Assembly (NCBI GenBank): GCA_964551645.1
Contig: CAZKDV010000026.1
Coordinates: 1 to 25,412, forward strand
Length of the DNA stretch: 25,412 bases
Direction of reading: 5' to 3'
Origin: CAZKDV01 sp964551645
GTDB taxonomy: Bacteria > Bacteroidota > Bacteroidia > Bacteroidales > DTU049
A program made the translations under genes and the position numbers. Shown here piece after piece: positions 1-7,475 of this stretch. Under the pieces are notes generated by a model. The model had not been told where the DNA came from, made no database searches, and was given only the letters and a program-made list of their open reading frames with translations. Each line of letters opens with the position of its first letter. Position 1 is the first letter of the stretch.

Positions 1-43
1 TATGATTATATATTTTTATCAAATAAATAGTCTTAAATGTAAA

Positions 44-196
44 TCATTTTGGTATTATTCCAGCATAGGCTTCAGTTTCGCAAATTATTCCCGAATACAA
101 TTTGTTGTTTTTTTTGCAAAAAATTTCTTTTCCAAGCAATTCCTTAGCAATTAGAACAACATTATTCCTTGTGTAAAAATCTTTTTCTAATTTCAT
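44..196 (-). pseudogene. mpg: Truncated 3-methyladenine DNA glycosylase (N-terminal fragment)
   Basis: A short minus-strand reading frame of 50 codons begins with ATG at 196 and ends with TGA at 44-46. Its translation starts MKLEKDFYTRNNVVLIAKEL and contains SGIICETEAYAG. This matches the N-terminus of the AAG/MPG family of base-excision glycosylases, which remove alkylated purines. The ETEAY motif carries the catalytic glutamate and the base-stacking tyrosine. Family members are normally about 190-210 residues, and ETEAYxG is followed by a conserved D-x-A-S/C-H-A block. Here the frame runs into Ile-Ile-Pro-Lys-stop instead, and I found no such block in any frame of the 43 bases left. The fragment lies 24 bp downstream of the SDR gene on the same strand, so it probably belonged to that operon. 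It may be a real truncation, a rearrangement point or an assembly join close to the window edge. Family assignment is fairly secure; the cause of truncation is unknown. Confidence 0.6.
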
Positions 197-220
197 CAAT
201 ATTTTGAATGATCCAAATTA

Positions 221-922
221 TCAAGGCGTTGTTATGGCTGCTGGCAATATTTTTCCATTGAAAAAATTGTGTCCAGTTTTAGCAAACGACACAATAAAAT
301 CAGCCATTTGCTTGGGCGAAATGGGTGCTTTGTAATCGGGAAAAGCCATTTTTAACATTTCAGTTTGCACTGCACCAAGAGCTATTGCATTAACAAAAAT
401 CTTTCTTTCTTGCAATTCAACTGCCAAAGATTCAGTTAGATTTGACAAAGCTGCCTTGCTTGCCGAATATGCACTTAACCCAGCAAATTTAACACTTCCC
501 TGAACACCGCCCATGCTCGTTATGTTTACAATGTGAGAATTGGAAGCAAATAATGATAATAAGGATTGAATTAGAAAATACGGAGCTTTTATATTTACAT
601 TAAAAACAGTATCAAATTCGCTTTCCGTAACTTTTTCAAATAGTTTGTTTGTTAATATTCCTGCATTATTTATAAGAATATCAATATTAGGAACATATTG
701 CAAAATCATCGACTTCAAACTTTGATATTCGGATATATTGCTTAAATCAAACTGAATAGGAATAAAAGCATTTGAGTTGTCGGACAGTAGTTTGATTTTA
801 TCTAGTTCACTTCCCCTTCTTGCAATGCCAATAACAGTATGATTTCCGTCATTTAAAAATGTTTTTACAATTTCTGCACCTATGCCACTACTACAACCTG
901 TAACTATAATATTCATGCTCAT
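221..922 (-). CDS. Short-chain dehydrogenase/reductase (SDR) family oxidoreductase
   Basis: This is a 233-residue classical SDR, a cytosolic NAD(P)-dependent oxidoreductase with a single Rossmann fold. The cofactor loop TGCSSGIG lies at residues 8-15, NNAG at 85-88, and Asn110, Ser136, Tyr152 and Lys156 (YSASK) form the catalytic tetrad. Length and motif spacing are those of a complete enzyme. An arginine pair at residues 35-36, after the second beta strand, hints at NADP(H) preference (inference). The start at 922 gives Met-Ser-Met; the second Met at 916 is equally possible because there is no Shine-Dalgarno sequence. Only 5 bp separate it from the end of the C69 peptidase gene upstream, so the two are almost certainly co-transcribed. 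The substrate cannot be read from the sequence. Confidence 0.9.
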   Translation of the reverse strand: MSMNIIVTGCSSGIGAEIVKTFLNDGNHTVIGIARRGSELDKIKLLSDNSNAFIPIQFDLSNISEYQSLKSMILQYVPNIDILINNAGILTNKLFEKVTESEFDTVFNVNIKAPYFLIQSLLSLFASNSHIVNITSMGGVQGSVKFAGLSAYSASKAALSNLTESLAVELQERKIFVNAIALGAVQTEMLKMAFPDYKAPISPKQMADFIVSFAKTGHNFFNGKILPAAITTP

Positions 923-927
923 AAAAA

Positions 928-2655
928 TTAATCGAAGTATAAAAATTTTTCGCCTGTTTTTTCTATCAAAATTTTATTCCATTCTTCCGAATAACCTACA
1001 TGCTTTGGAGATAAAGGATAGCCCCATGGGTTTTTCAAAAACGCTCCACCTTTCTCTTGTTTTACATTGCCGTCTATATATTTTACAAGTAAAAATCTAA
1101 ACAATTCTTCCCAACTTGCAACTGTTTTATTTCCGGCATTTACAGAAAATTTTGTTAATATTTCTCTGGCTTCTGTTGGGTTTGTTTTATATAATTGAGA
1201 TGCTTTTTTATCAATTTCAGGAACCGTCCTAATAAAAGACATTTCAAGTTCGGATTGAACTTTTTCTATATCTTTAATCATTAAATTATAGTGTAGATAT
1301 GCAAAATTGGCTACTTTATTGAATGTCCAAAAAGCAGATGTTTCAGAATATTCTAACATAGAGCCGTTGCCCACTTCATAAGATTCTGGAACTTTTGTAA
1401 TTCCGCAATACATAGGAACATAAACTGTCGAACCGGCATCGTCAACGCTAAACCATATAATACCGCCAATATGGTTTGGCAACCACGAACGAGCTTGTGC
1501 TATAAATGAAAAACCTGTTTGCTGGGTGCGAGTTGCTCTTTCGTGAAAATACTCTTTTCCATCATGTTTCCAAGTTAATGGTCTCCAACGATAGGGGAGT
1601 TCGTTAGGTTCTGCGCCAAAATCTTTAGTCATATCAAACTTAGTTCCTTGCAAATAATCTCTTTTTGCTTGCATCAAATCATGTACACTAATTTTTCTGT
1701 TTGGTTTGATATACAAAGGCATTCTGTTGGACAAATCATAACCTCCAGCATAATCAATATATTTCTCCATATCGTCATTAAACTGCCTGAAAAAAGCCCA
1801 AACACGAATTTCGCAAAAACGAGCTGCACTAAAATTAATAGGTGCATAGGCATCGGAAAAACTAAATTCGCTGTTTTTACCAGAAAAATATCCTTGTTTT
1901 CTTGCAAATTCGATAATATCTTCTTTATACACTACTTCTACGGAGGAAAGATTAATTTTATTCAAATATTTTGAATTAATTGATGTTTTTCCGTCATGCA
2001 AGGGAAAGTTAGTTATACGCGCATGATTAGCATGTGCCGAAATATATCCATCAGGTATGCGGATGGCAACCCAAACAGCACCTTTATTAGCATTATATTG
2101 CTCTCCTGTTTTTTTATCTGTTTTCATATCAATTCCTTTGCCTACAATTTCCATAATCCACACTTCATTAGGGTCGGCAATAGAAAAAGATTCGCCCGAA
2201 CTATAATATCCATATTTTTCTATCAATTCGGCAATTATTTGAATAGCTTCTCTTGCAGTTTTTGCTCTATCCAAAGCAATAAACATCAATGCTCCATAAT
2301 CCATCAATGCAGTTGTATCTTCAAGTTCGCTTCTGCCACCAAATGTAGTTTCGCCAATAGAAACTTGATATTCGTTCATATATCCAACAACATTGTGTGT
2401 TTGCAAAGCTTGTGGAATTTTACCAATCGGTCTATTTGTACTTCTATCCAATATTTGAACATAAGCATCTGATGAATGCGTTGCACCTTTGCGAAAGTAC
2501 AATTCTCCGTATCTAATATGCGAATCGGCAGCATAGGTTATCATAGTTGAGCCATCAACCGAAGCTCCTTTGGTAATTAAAAAACTAGTACAAGGCATAG
2601 CCTTATTGACAAGAATAACGAAAAAGAATACTTGAAAGATAGTTTTGAGTTTCAT
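928..2655 (-). CDS. C69-family (PepD-like) dipeptidase with signal peptide
   Basis: The 575-residue product begins with a hydrophobic signal sequence (residues 1-21) followed directly by Cys-Thr-Ser-Phe. In family C69 (clan PB, N-terminal nucleophile hydrolases) the mature enzyme starts with the catalytic cysteine, here Cys22, exposed by removal of the leader. Typical family features follow: DGSTMITYAADSH near residues 34-46, a GETTFGGR block, SGESFSIADPNEVWIMEIVG, and AHANHARIT. The long C-terminal part resembles secreted Bacteroidota homologues, which are larger than the Lactobacillus dipeptidases. It presumably cleaves short peptides in the periplasm or outside the cell (inference from the leader). 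It lies 59 bp downstream of cinA with its own -7 element, and 5 bp before the SDR gene. Confidence 0.9.
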   Translation of the reverse strand: MKLKTIFQVFFFVILVNKAMPCTSFLITKGASVDGSTMITYAADSHIRYGELYFRKGATHSSDAYVQILDRSTNRPIGKIPQALQTHNVVGYMNEYQVSIGETTFGGRSELEDTTALMDYGALMFIALDRAKTAREAIQIIAELIEKYGYYSSGESFSIADPNEVWIMEIVGKGIDMKTDKKTGEQYNANKGAVWVAIRIPDGYISAHANHARITNFPLHDGKTSINSKYLNKINLSSVEVVYKEDIIEFARKQGYFSGKNSEFSFSDAYAPINFSAARFCEIRVWAFFRQFNDDMEKYIDYAGGYDLSNRMPLYIKPNRKISVHDLMQAKRDYLQGTKFDMTKDFGAEPNELPYRWRPLTWKHDGKEYFHERATRTQQTGFSFIAQARSWLPNHIGGIIWFSVDDAGSTVYVPMYCGITKVPESYEVGNGSMLEYSETSAFWTFNKVANFAYLHYNLMIKDIEKVQSELEMSFIRTVPEIDKKASQLYKTNPTEAREILTKFSVNAGNKTVASWEELFRFLLVKYIDGNVKQEKGGAFLKNPWGYPLSPKHVGYSEEWNKILIEKTGEKFLYFD

Positions 2656-2671
2656 AGAATTGTTTTTTTAG

Positions 2672-2679
2672 CAAATATA
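2672..2679 (-). promoter_or_regulatory. Bacteroidota -7 promoter element of the C69 peptidase gene
   Basis: Reading the minus strand, TATATTTG followed by C matches the Bacteroidota sigma-70 (sigma-ABfr type) -7 consensus TAnnTTTG. It ends 16 nt before the ATG. No clear TTTG is seen at the -33 position. Confidence 0.55.
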
Positions 2680-2714
2680 ATTGTTTTTGCAAGAAAATGA
2701 AGTTTTTTACACTT

Positions 2715-3971
2715 TTACAATGTGTCCTTAATAAACTTGTATAAGAAGAATAATGCACTTATTGCTGCCCTCTCGATAATATTTGTACGAAGCGAGCCAC
2801 CTAATTGAAATAATTGTGTTTTGGTTTCATTCTTATTGCCAACGCAAATCCATACAGTTCCGATGGGCTTTTCAGATGTTCCGCCTTCGGGACCTGCAAT
2901 TCCGCTTATTGACAAAATATAGTCGGTTTTAAAGTGTTTTATCGCTCCAACTGCCATTCCCTTAACTGCTTGTTCGCTTACTGCTCCATGCTTTTCGATA
3001 GTGCTTTCATCAACATCTAACATTTTTGATTTTATCTCATTGGAATATGCAATTATTGAACCTTTGAAAAAAGCAGAACTTCCGTGATTTGAAGTAAATA
3101 AATGAGAAATATATCCTCCTGTACAACTCTCGGCAAGACTCAAAGTAATATTATTATTAACGCACATATCATGAATTAATTTACTCAAACTTGGTGTATC
3201 TCTTCCCAAATACACATCTGAAAAAATATGTTTGAACTCTGCATCTATTTTTGCAAACAAATCATTGTCAGCAGTATTCATAATATGGTTAGAATGTGTA
3301 ATTCTTACTTTTACAAGTCCGGGTGATGGTAAAAATGCAACTTCGCAATTATTTTCAAACACAGATGTATCAGATTGTATTGCGTCAAACAGATATGATT
3401 CTCCAATGCCGATAAATGTATAGTCAGACGAATATATTTTATCATTTGCATTGATTTTTTCGTTTAGATACGGTATGATTTTATTGCTCACAAGCCATTC
3501 AAACTCAAAAGGAACGCCCGGCAACGCTAAAGTAAGTTGTTTGTTTTTCTCAAATAATAAACACGAAGCTGTTCCAACTTCATTAAAAATGATTTGAGCT
3601 TTGTCGGGAACTAAGGCTTGCCTTCTGTTTGTGTCCGAAAGAGTTCTATTTCTTCTTTTGAAAAGTGCAATCAGATGTTGTTCCACTTCATTGTTCATAA
3701 TAAGTTTACTGTCAAAAACTTGGCATAGAGCATATTTTGTAATGTCATCATGTGTTGGAACTAAACCACCCGAAATGAAACGCATATCTGCATTTGCATC
3801 ATTATTTTTTATAATTGAAATAATATCTTTCAGTTCATCTTTGATAGTAGTGATTCTTTTTACCTCAATGTCAATGCTATGAAGCATTATGCTTAAAAAA
3901 TTACTATTTGTATCTTTAGTTTTTCCATTAGTTATTTCGTTTCCGATAATAATTATTTCTGCTGTTTTCAT
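2715..3971 (-). CDS. cinA: CinA-family protein (competence/damage-inducible; nicotinamide-nucleotide amidohydrolase)
   Basis: This 418-residue protein has the full two-domain CinA layout. The N-terminal MoCF_biosynth (COG1058-type) domain starts with AEIIIIGNEITNGKTKDTNS and includes GGLVPTHDDIT at about residues 68-78. The C-terminal CinA domain, from about residue 265, contains LAESCTGG, GAVSEQAVKGMA and ISGIAGPEGGT. The C-terminal domain (PncC type) deamidates nicotinamide mononucleotide to nicotinate mononucleotide; COG1058 domains of two-domain members can act as ADP-ribose pyrophosphatases. The role is therefore probably in NAD salvage in the cytosol. One departure is GGLVPT where most homologues have GGLGPT. 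A -7 element lies 28 nt upstream of the ATG. Confidence 0.92.
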   Translation of the reverse strand: MKTAEIIIIGNEITNGKTKDTNSNFLSIMLHSIDIEVKRITTIKDELKDIISIIKNNDANADMRFISGGLVPTHDDITKYALCQVFDSKLIMNNEVEQHLIALFKRRNRTLSDTNRRQALVPDKAQIIFNEVGTASCLLFEKNKQLTLALPGVPFEFEWLVSNKIIPYLNEKINANDKIYSSDYTFIGIGESYLFDAIQSDTSVFENNCEVAFLPSPGLVKVRITHSNHIMNTADNDLFAKIDAEFKHIFSDVYLGRDTPSLSKLIHDMCVNNNITLSLAESCTGGYISHLFTSNHGSSAFFKGSIIAYSNEIKSKMLDVDESTIEKHGAVSEQAVKGMAVGAIKHFKTDYILSISGIAGPEGGTSEKPIGTVWICVGNKNETKTQLFQLGGSLRTNIIERAAISALFFLYKFIKDTL

Positions 3972-3999
3972 TTAGTATGTGTTAAATTAAAGTAAGGTG

Positions 4000-4007
4000 C
4001 AAAATTA
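4000..4007 (-). promoter_or_regulatory. Bacteroidota -7 promoter element of cinA
   Basis: The minus strand reads TAATTTTG followed by C, an exact TAnnTTTG match that ends 28 nt before the cinA ATG. It sits in the 137-bp divergent spacer shared with the glycosyltransferase gene. Confidence 0.55.
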
Positions 4008-4090
4008 GTTAAGATTGTCCAACAAATGATATTGTACATCTTGCTTTAATTTTTTTATGCAAATAGAATATTTTATAGTGCTTGTTTTTG

Positions 4091-4098
4091 TAATTTCG
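4091..4098 (+). promoter_or_regulatory. Probable -7 element of the glycosyltransferase gene
   Basis: TAATTTCG followed by C differs from TAnnTTTG at one base and lies 10 nt before the ATG at 4109. It is a weaker match than the others, supported mainly by its position. Confidence 0.35.
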
Positions 4099-4108
4099 CC
4101 GAAAAAAA

Positions 4109-5221
4109 ATGAAAATCTTATTTTCATCTGGTTCTTCGTCTTGGGGTGGCTTAGAAATGCAATCTTTGTCTTTGGCAAAAGCTTTTCAAAAAAGGGGGCA
4201 TGATGTAATGTTGGTGTCTCAAAAAAATTCGACTTTGACAAAAAAATCAAAAGCGGAAGGCTTGATTGTGAATGAATTGTCGTGGACTGACTTTAATACT
4301 TTTACAAATATTGTCAAACTTAGGAAAATCATCGGGAACTTCAAGCCTAATATTATTCACACTCAATTATCGCATGATTTGTGGGTATTGGCTCCTTCTA
4401 AACTGGCACATAAACAATCGAAACTCATTTTGACAAAAAGAATGGCAAGTAAATTGGCTAAGAAAGATATTTTGCACAATTATTTGTATAAAAAAACTGA
4501 CCATATTCTTTGTGTGTCAGAATTTATTAGGCAGAATGTTCTAAAAACAGTTAGAATTTCGCCCGAACAAACAAGTGTTATGTACAATGGCTTGCATATT
4601 GGCAGATTTAATCCAGATTTGTATGATAAATGCAAATTGAGAGAAAAATATAAAATTGATAAAGATGCTTTTGTAATTGGCTTTTTGGGACGATTTACTT
4701 TTATGAAAGGGCATCAAGAATATTTTGAAGCATGTTCGATTGTTCAAAAAATGTATCCAAGTTTGAAATTTAATTTTTTAGTTGCTGGTGGCGATAGCTT
4801 TGGAGAAAGTAAATTTGGAGATAAAATGAGGATTTTAGGCAAAGAAATGCTTGGAGAAGGAAATGTGATATTTACAGGCGATATTTCAAATTCGGCTGAA
4901 GTTTTGGCAGTAATGGATATATTGGTTTTTCCGTCTCATGAAGAATCTTTTGGCAATGTGTTGTGCGAAGCTGGTGCAATGCAAGTGCCTGTTGTTGCGT
5001 CCAATAGTGGTGGGGTTCCTGACATAGTCGAAAATGGAGTTACGGGTATTTTGGTGCCTCCATTAGATAGCAAAGCCTTAGCCGATGGCATTAGATTTTA
5101 TATTGAAGATGTTGAAAAGAGAAATTTACACTCTCAAAATGCCAGAAATTATATAATCAATAAATTTGAATTTAATAGACAAATTGAGAAACTTGGTAAT
5201 TTATACGAGAGTTTAATATAA
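4109..5221 (+). CDS. Glycosyltransferase family 4 (GT-B fold)
   Basis: The 370-residue protein has the two-domain GT-B layout. The N-terminal domain begins MKILFSSGSSSWGGLEMQSL, with the Gly-Gly-x-Glu acceptor loop of GT4 enzymes. The C-terminal donor domain holds GFLGRFTFMKGH (residues 191-202) and the E-x7-E motif, Glu279 and Glu287 within EESFGNVLCEAGA, which contacts the nucleotide-sugar donor. NSGGVPDIVENGVTGILVPP follows as usual. It is expected to be a cytosolic or membrane-associated retaining transferase that adds a sugar to a lipid or polysaccharide precursor such as LPS. No other polysaccharide gene is adjacent, so donor and acceptor are unknown. It converges with the M23 gene, with only 10 bp between the stops. 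Confidence 0.93.
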   Translation: MKILFSSGSSSWGGLEMQSLSLAKAFQKRGHDVMLVSQKNSTLTKKSKAEGLIVNELSWTDFNTFTNIVKLRKIIGNFKPNIIHTQLSHDLWVLAPSKLAHKQSKLILTKRMASKLAKKDILHNYLYKKTDHILCVSEFIRQNVLKTVRISPEQTSVMYNGLHIGRFNPDLYDKCKLREKYKIDKDAFVIGFLGRFTFMKGHQEYFEACSIVQKMYPSLKFNFLVAGGDSFGESKFGDKMRILGKEMLGEGNVIFTGDISNSAEVLAVMDILVFPSHEESFGNVLCEAGAMQVPVVASNSGGVPDIVENGVTGILVPPLDSKALADGIRFYIEDVEKRNLHSQNARNYIINKFEFNRQIEKLGNLYESLI

Positions 5222-5231
5222 TAAAAAGTAT

Positions 5232-6194
5232 TTATTGTTTAAGCTCTTCGGCTTGTTTAAGAATTTCGTTATACTCATCTTTTGTAAGTGTACTAACGAT
5301 ATAATTCATTGGATTAACTTTTTCCCCGCGTTTAATAACTTCGTAATGCAGATGCGAACCTGTAGAACGCCCTGTACTTCCCATATATCCAATTTCTTGA
5401 CCTCGCTTGATGATGTCTCCTTTTTTTACAATAATGCGAGAAAGGTGTCCATATAGCGTTTTGTAGCCGTAGCCGTGATTAATAATAATTACATTGCCAT
5501 AGCCAGATTTGCTCAATTCTACATTTTCAACTTTTCCATCTCCAGTAGCATATATTGGTGTTCCAACTCTTCCTGCAAAATCAACGCCTGCGTGAAATGA
5601 GAAATTTTGCTTTGTAATGGGATTTCTTCTCCATCCAAATACAGAAGTAAGCCTAATTCTTTCTTTAGTTACGGGCATAATTGTTGGCAATGAAGCAAGC
5701 ATTTTTTCTTTTTCTACTGCAATTTTTTGTATTTCGTCAAAAGATGCCGATTGCACATTAAGTTTGCGCATTATCTTGTCAATATTTGATATAGAAGTGC
5801 TTGCAGCTTTTGTGTTTTCTGAAAGAGCAAAAAGTTCTATGTTTTCAGTACCGCCTACACCTGAAAGTCTCATGTCTTCGGACAAAGGAGGTAGTTCGTA
5901 GATGATACGGTAAATGTCTTCGTCTTTTGATTCCAACTCATCTATTCTTGCAAGTAAATCAGAAATTCGGGCATTTAAAATAGCATATTTAACTTGATAA
6001 TTTTGAATTTTGTTATTCAAAGTTTTTTCGCGAGGAGAATCAATTTCATTTATGAAGAAAAGAGCAAATAAGAAACCTAATACTAAAGATATGAATGTAC
6101 CACCGAAAATTATTTTTCTTGTAAAAAATAATTTTTTGCCGTACTTAGAAAAGCTAACATCTTCAAGGTTTAACCAAAATTTCTTATCGCTCAT
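5232..6194 (-). CDS. Membrane-anchored M23-family (LytM-like) peptidoglycan endopeptidase
   Basis: The 320-residue protein has an N-terminal cytosolic stretch, one transmembrane segment (about residues 28-48), a predicted coiled coil (about 55-100) and a C-terminal M23 domain. The zinc ligands are complete: His201 and Asp205 in FHAGVDF, and His283 in HLHYEV; His250 in YGHLS is the second catalytic histidine. Family members cut peptide cross-links in peptidoglycan, or activate amidases when catalytically dead; here all key residues are present, so it is probably an active hydrolase. Topology places the domain in the periplasm. Homologues of this length with TM plus coiled coil are common in Bacteroidota. 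It is divergent from the MerR gene across an 87-bp spacer with a -7 element in each direction. Confidence 0.93.
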   Translation of the reverse strand: MSDKKFWLNLEDVSFSKYGKKLFFTRKIIFGGTFISLVLGFLFALFFINEIDSPREKTLNNKIQNYQVKYAILNARISDLLARIDELESKDEDIYRIIYELPPLSEDMRLSGVGGTENIELFALSENTKAASTSISNIDKIMRKLNVQSASFDEIQKIAVEKEKMLASLPTIMPVTKERIRLTSVFGWRRNPITKQNFSFHAGVDFAGRVGTPIYATGDGKVENVELSKSGYGNVIIINHGYGYKTLYGHLSRIIVKKGDIIKRGQEIGYMGSTGRSTGSHLHYEVIKRGEKVNPMNYIVSTLTKDEYNEILKQAEELKQ

Positions 6195-6217
6195 TAGGCT
6201 TAATTTATTTCAACACG

Positions 6218-6225
6218 CAAAGTTA
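6218..6225 (-). promoter_or_regulatory. Bacteroidota -7 promoter element of the M23 gene
   Basis: On the minus strand TAACTTTG followed by C exactly matches TAnnTTTG. It ends 23 nt before the M23 start codon. The spacer also contains the oppositely oriented element for the MerR gene. Confidence 0.5.
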
Positions 6226-6250
6226 GGAAAAAAATGTAATATAATTTTAA

Positions 6251-6258
6251 TATTTTCG
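6251..6258 (+). promoter_or_regulatory. Probable -7 element of the merR-family gene
   Basis: TATTTTCG followed by C is one base off TAnnTTTG and ends 23 nt before the ATG at 6282. It faces away from the M23 promoter, giving a compact divergent control region. Confidence 0.35.
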
Positions 6259-6281
6259 CATAAAATTATTGTTATCTATTT

Positions 6282-6614
6282 ATGACAGACAAAAAACATT
6301 TCTATCGCATTGGTGAAATTGCTAAAGAACTTGATGTAAATGCTTCTTTATTAAGGTATTGGGAGAAAGAATTAGAGCCTTTAATTGTTCCTCATCGAAA
6401 TAAAAGAGGTGTTAGACTTTATACTTATGATGATTTTGAAACATTTAAGCAAATTCATACCTTAGTAAAAGTTGAAGGCATGACATTAAAAGGTGCAAAA
6501 ACCAAAATACAACAACAGGGAAAAGCATTGAAAGAGCAACATGATGTTGTGAGGTCATTATTGAATATAAAAGATTTTTTGCAACAAATTAAACAAACAT
6601 TAGATAGAAAGTAA
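6282..6614 (+). CDS. MerR-family transcriptional regulator (short form)
   Basis: The 110-residue protein is almost entirely a MerR winged helix-turn-helix domain: YRIGEIAKELDVNASLLRYW (residues 8-27) is the recognition helix region, and GVRLYTYDDFETFKQIHTLV is the wing and following helix. A C-terminal helix of about 30 residues (RSLLNIKDFLQQIKQTL) would form the antiparallel dimer coiled coil. There is no effector-binding domain and no cysteine cluster, so it is not a metal sensor of the MerR/CueR kind. Short members like this are widespread in Bacteroidota near cell-envelope peptidase genes. It diverges from the M23 gene and may regulate it or itself (inference). The methyltransferase gene follows 28 bp later. 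Confidence 0.9.
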   Translation: MTDKKHFYRIGEIAKELDVNASLLRYWEKELEPLIVPHRNKRGVRLYTYDDFETFKQIHTLVKVEGMTLKGAKTKIQQQGKALKEQHDVVRSLLNIKDFLQQIKQTLDRK

Positions 6615-6642
6615 GCTATATTTTACATTTATTCCTCTTTTT

Positions 6643-7437
6643 ATGCTCACTGAAAAAATACGAATTGTGAAAAAATATATACAGTTTTATTTTAAAACGA
6701 AAAATAAACACTGTATTCATTCTCCATTTGTTTATGATTTTTACATTAATGTTCTGAAACCACAAAATAAATGCACTATTGAGAGATATAAGTATATCAA
6801 TACACTTAGAAAAAGTTTATATAGTTCCGATAATAGTAAATCTACTGAAGATATTGGTGCAAGTTCAAAAACTACAGATTTAAATAAGTCTTTAGAGAAA
6901 AAAATCAAAAATATTTCACAAACAAGAAAAGGGGGCATAGTTTTATCTCGTTTAACGGAATTTTCAAAAGCTAAAACAATAATTGAACTTGGAACAGGTG
7001 GAGGAATAGGTACTTTATATTTACGAGAGGGCAACCAAGACGCAAATATATATACAATTGAAGGCAACGATATTATTGCTGCACAAGCAAAAAGTTTATT
7101 TGAGGTTGCACAAGCAAAAAACATACACTTAATACATGGAATATTTGAAGATGTTTTGCCCGATTTGCTTAATAGTGTAGAAAAAGTAGATTTAGTGTTT
7201 ATAGACGGAGATCACACAAAAGACGGGACTTTAAAATACTTTAATATGCTGTTACCATATATCCATGAACATACTGTGCTTGTTTTTCATGATATATATT
7301 GGTCTGACGACATGGAAGCAGCATGGAAGGAAATATCAAATCACCTTGAAGTATCTTTGTCAATTGATGTTTTTTACTTCGGAATTGCCTTATTTTCAAA
7401 AAGGTATCAAAAAGAACATTATAGAATTAGAATTTAA
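6643..7437 (+). CDS. Class I SAM-dependent methyltransferase (O-methyltransferase-like)
   Basis: The 264-residue protein carries SAM motif I TIIELGTGGGIGTLYL (residues 112-127), an acidic strand with TIEGND (motif II), and VDLVFIDGDHTK near residue 182, where the aspartates and histidine resemble those of catechol O-methyltransferase-like enzymes. VLVFHDIYWSDDMEAAW follows. The N-terminal segment (KYIQFYFKTKNKHCIHSPFVY) is typical of an uncharacterised Bacteroidota methyltransferase family with a HSPFVYDF signature. The substrate is unknown. It probably shares a transcript with the upstream MerR gene (28-bp gap, no promoter-like element). Confidence 0.85.
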   Translation: MLTEKIRIVKKYIQFYFKTKNKHCIHSPFVYDFYINVLKPQNKCTIERYKYINTLRKSLYSSDNSKSTEDIGASSKTTDLNKSLEKKIKNISQTRKGGIVLSRLTEFSKAKTIIELGTGGGIGTLYLREGNQDANIYTIEGNDIIAAQAKSLFEVAQAKNIHLIHGIFEDVLPDLLNSVEKVDLVFIDGDHTKDGTLKYFNMLLPYIHEHTVLVFHDIYWSDDMEAAWKEISNHLEVSLSIDVFYFGIALFSKRYQKEHYRIRI

Positions 7438-7443
7438 TTGCGA

Positions 7444-7471
7444 TTGTATATTGTTAATTCGCATAACTTTG
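7444..7471 (+). promoter_or_regulatory. Promoter of the ABC ATPase gene, nearly leaderless
   Basis: TTG at 7444-7446 is followed after 17 nt by TAACTTTG at 7464-7471, an exact -7 consensus. Only four bases (CATA) separate the element from the ATG at 7476. With the transcription start expected a few bases after the element, the mRNA would have essentially no 5' leader. Confidence 0.5.
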
Positions 7472-7475
7472 CATA

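Noticed and set aside
1996..2472. Plus-strand open frame of 158 codons opposite the C69 gene
   Set aside because: It is antisense to a well-supported gene, rich in Cys, Phe and Ile in a way typical of shadow frames, and has no recognisable motif.
4005..4250. Minus-strand open frame of 81 codons spanning the cinA/GT4 spacer
   Set aside because: It covers the divergent promoter region and the start of the glycosyltransferase gene, and has no domain-like pattern.
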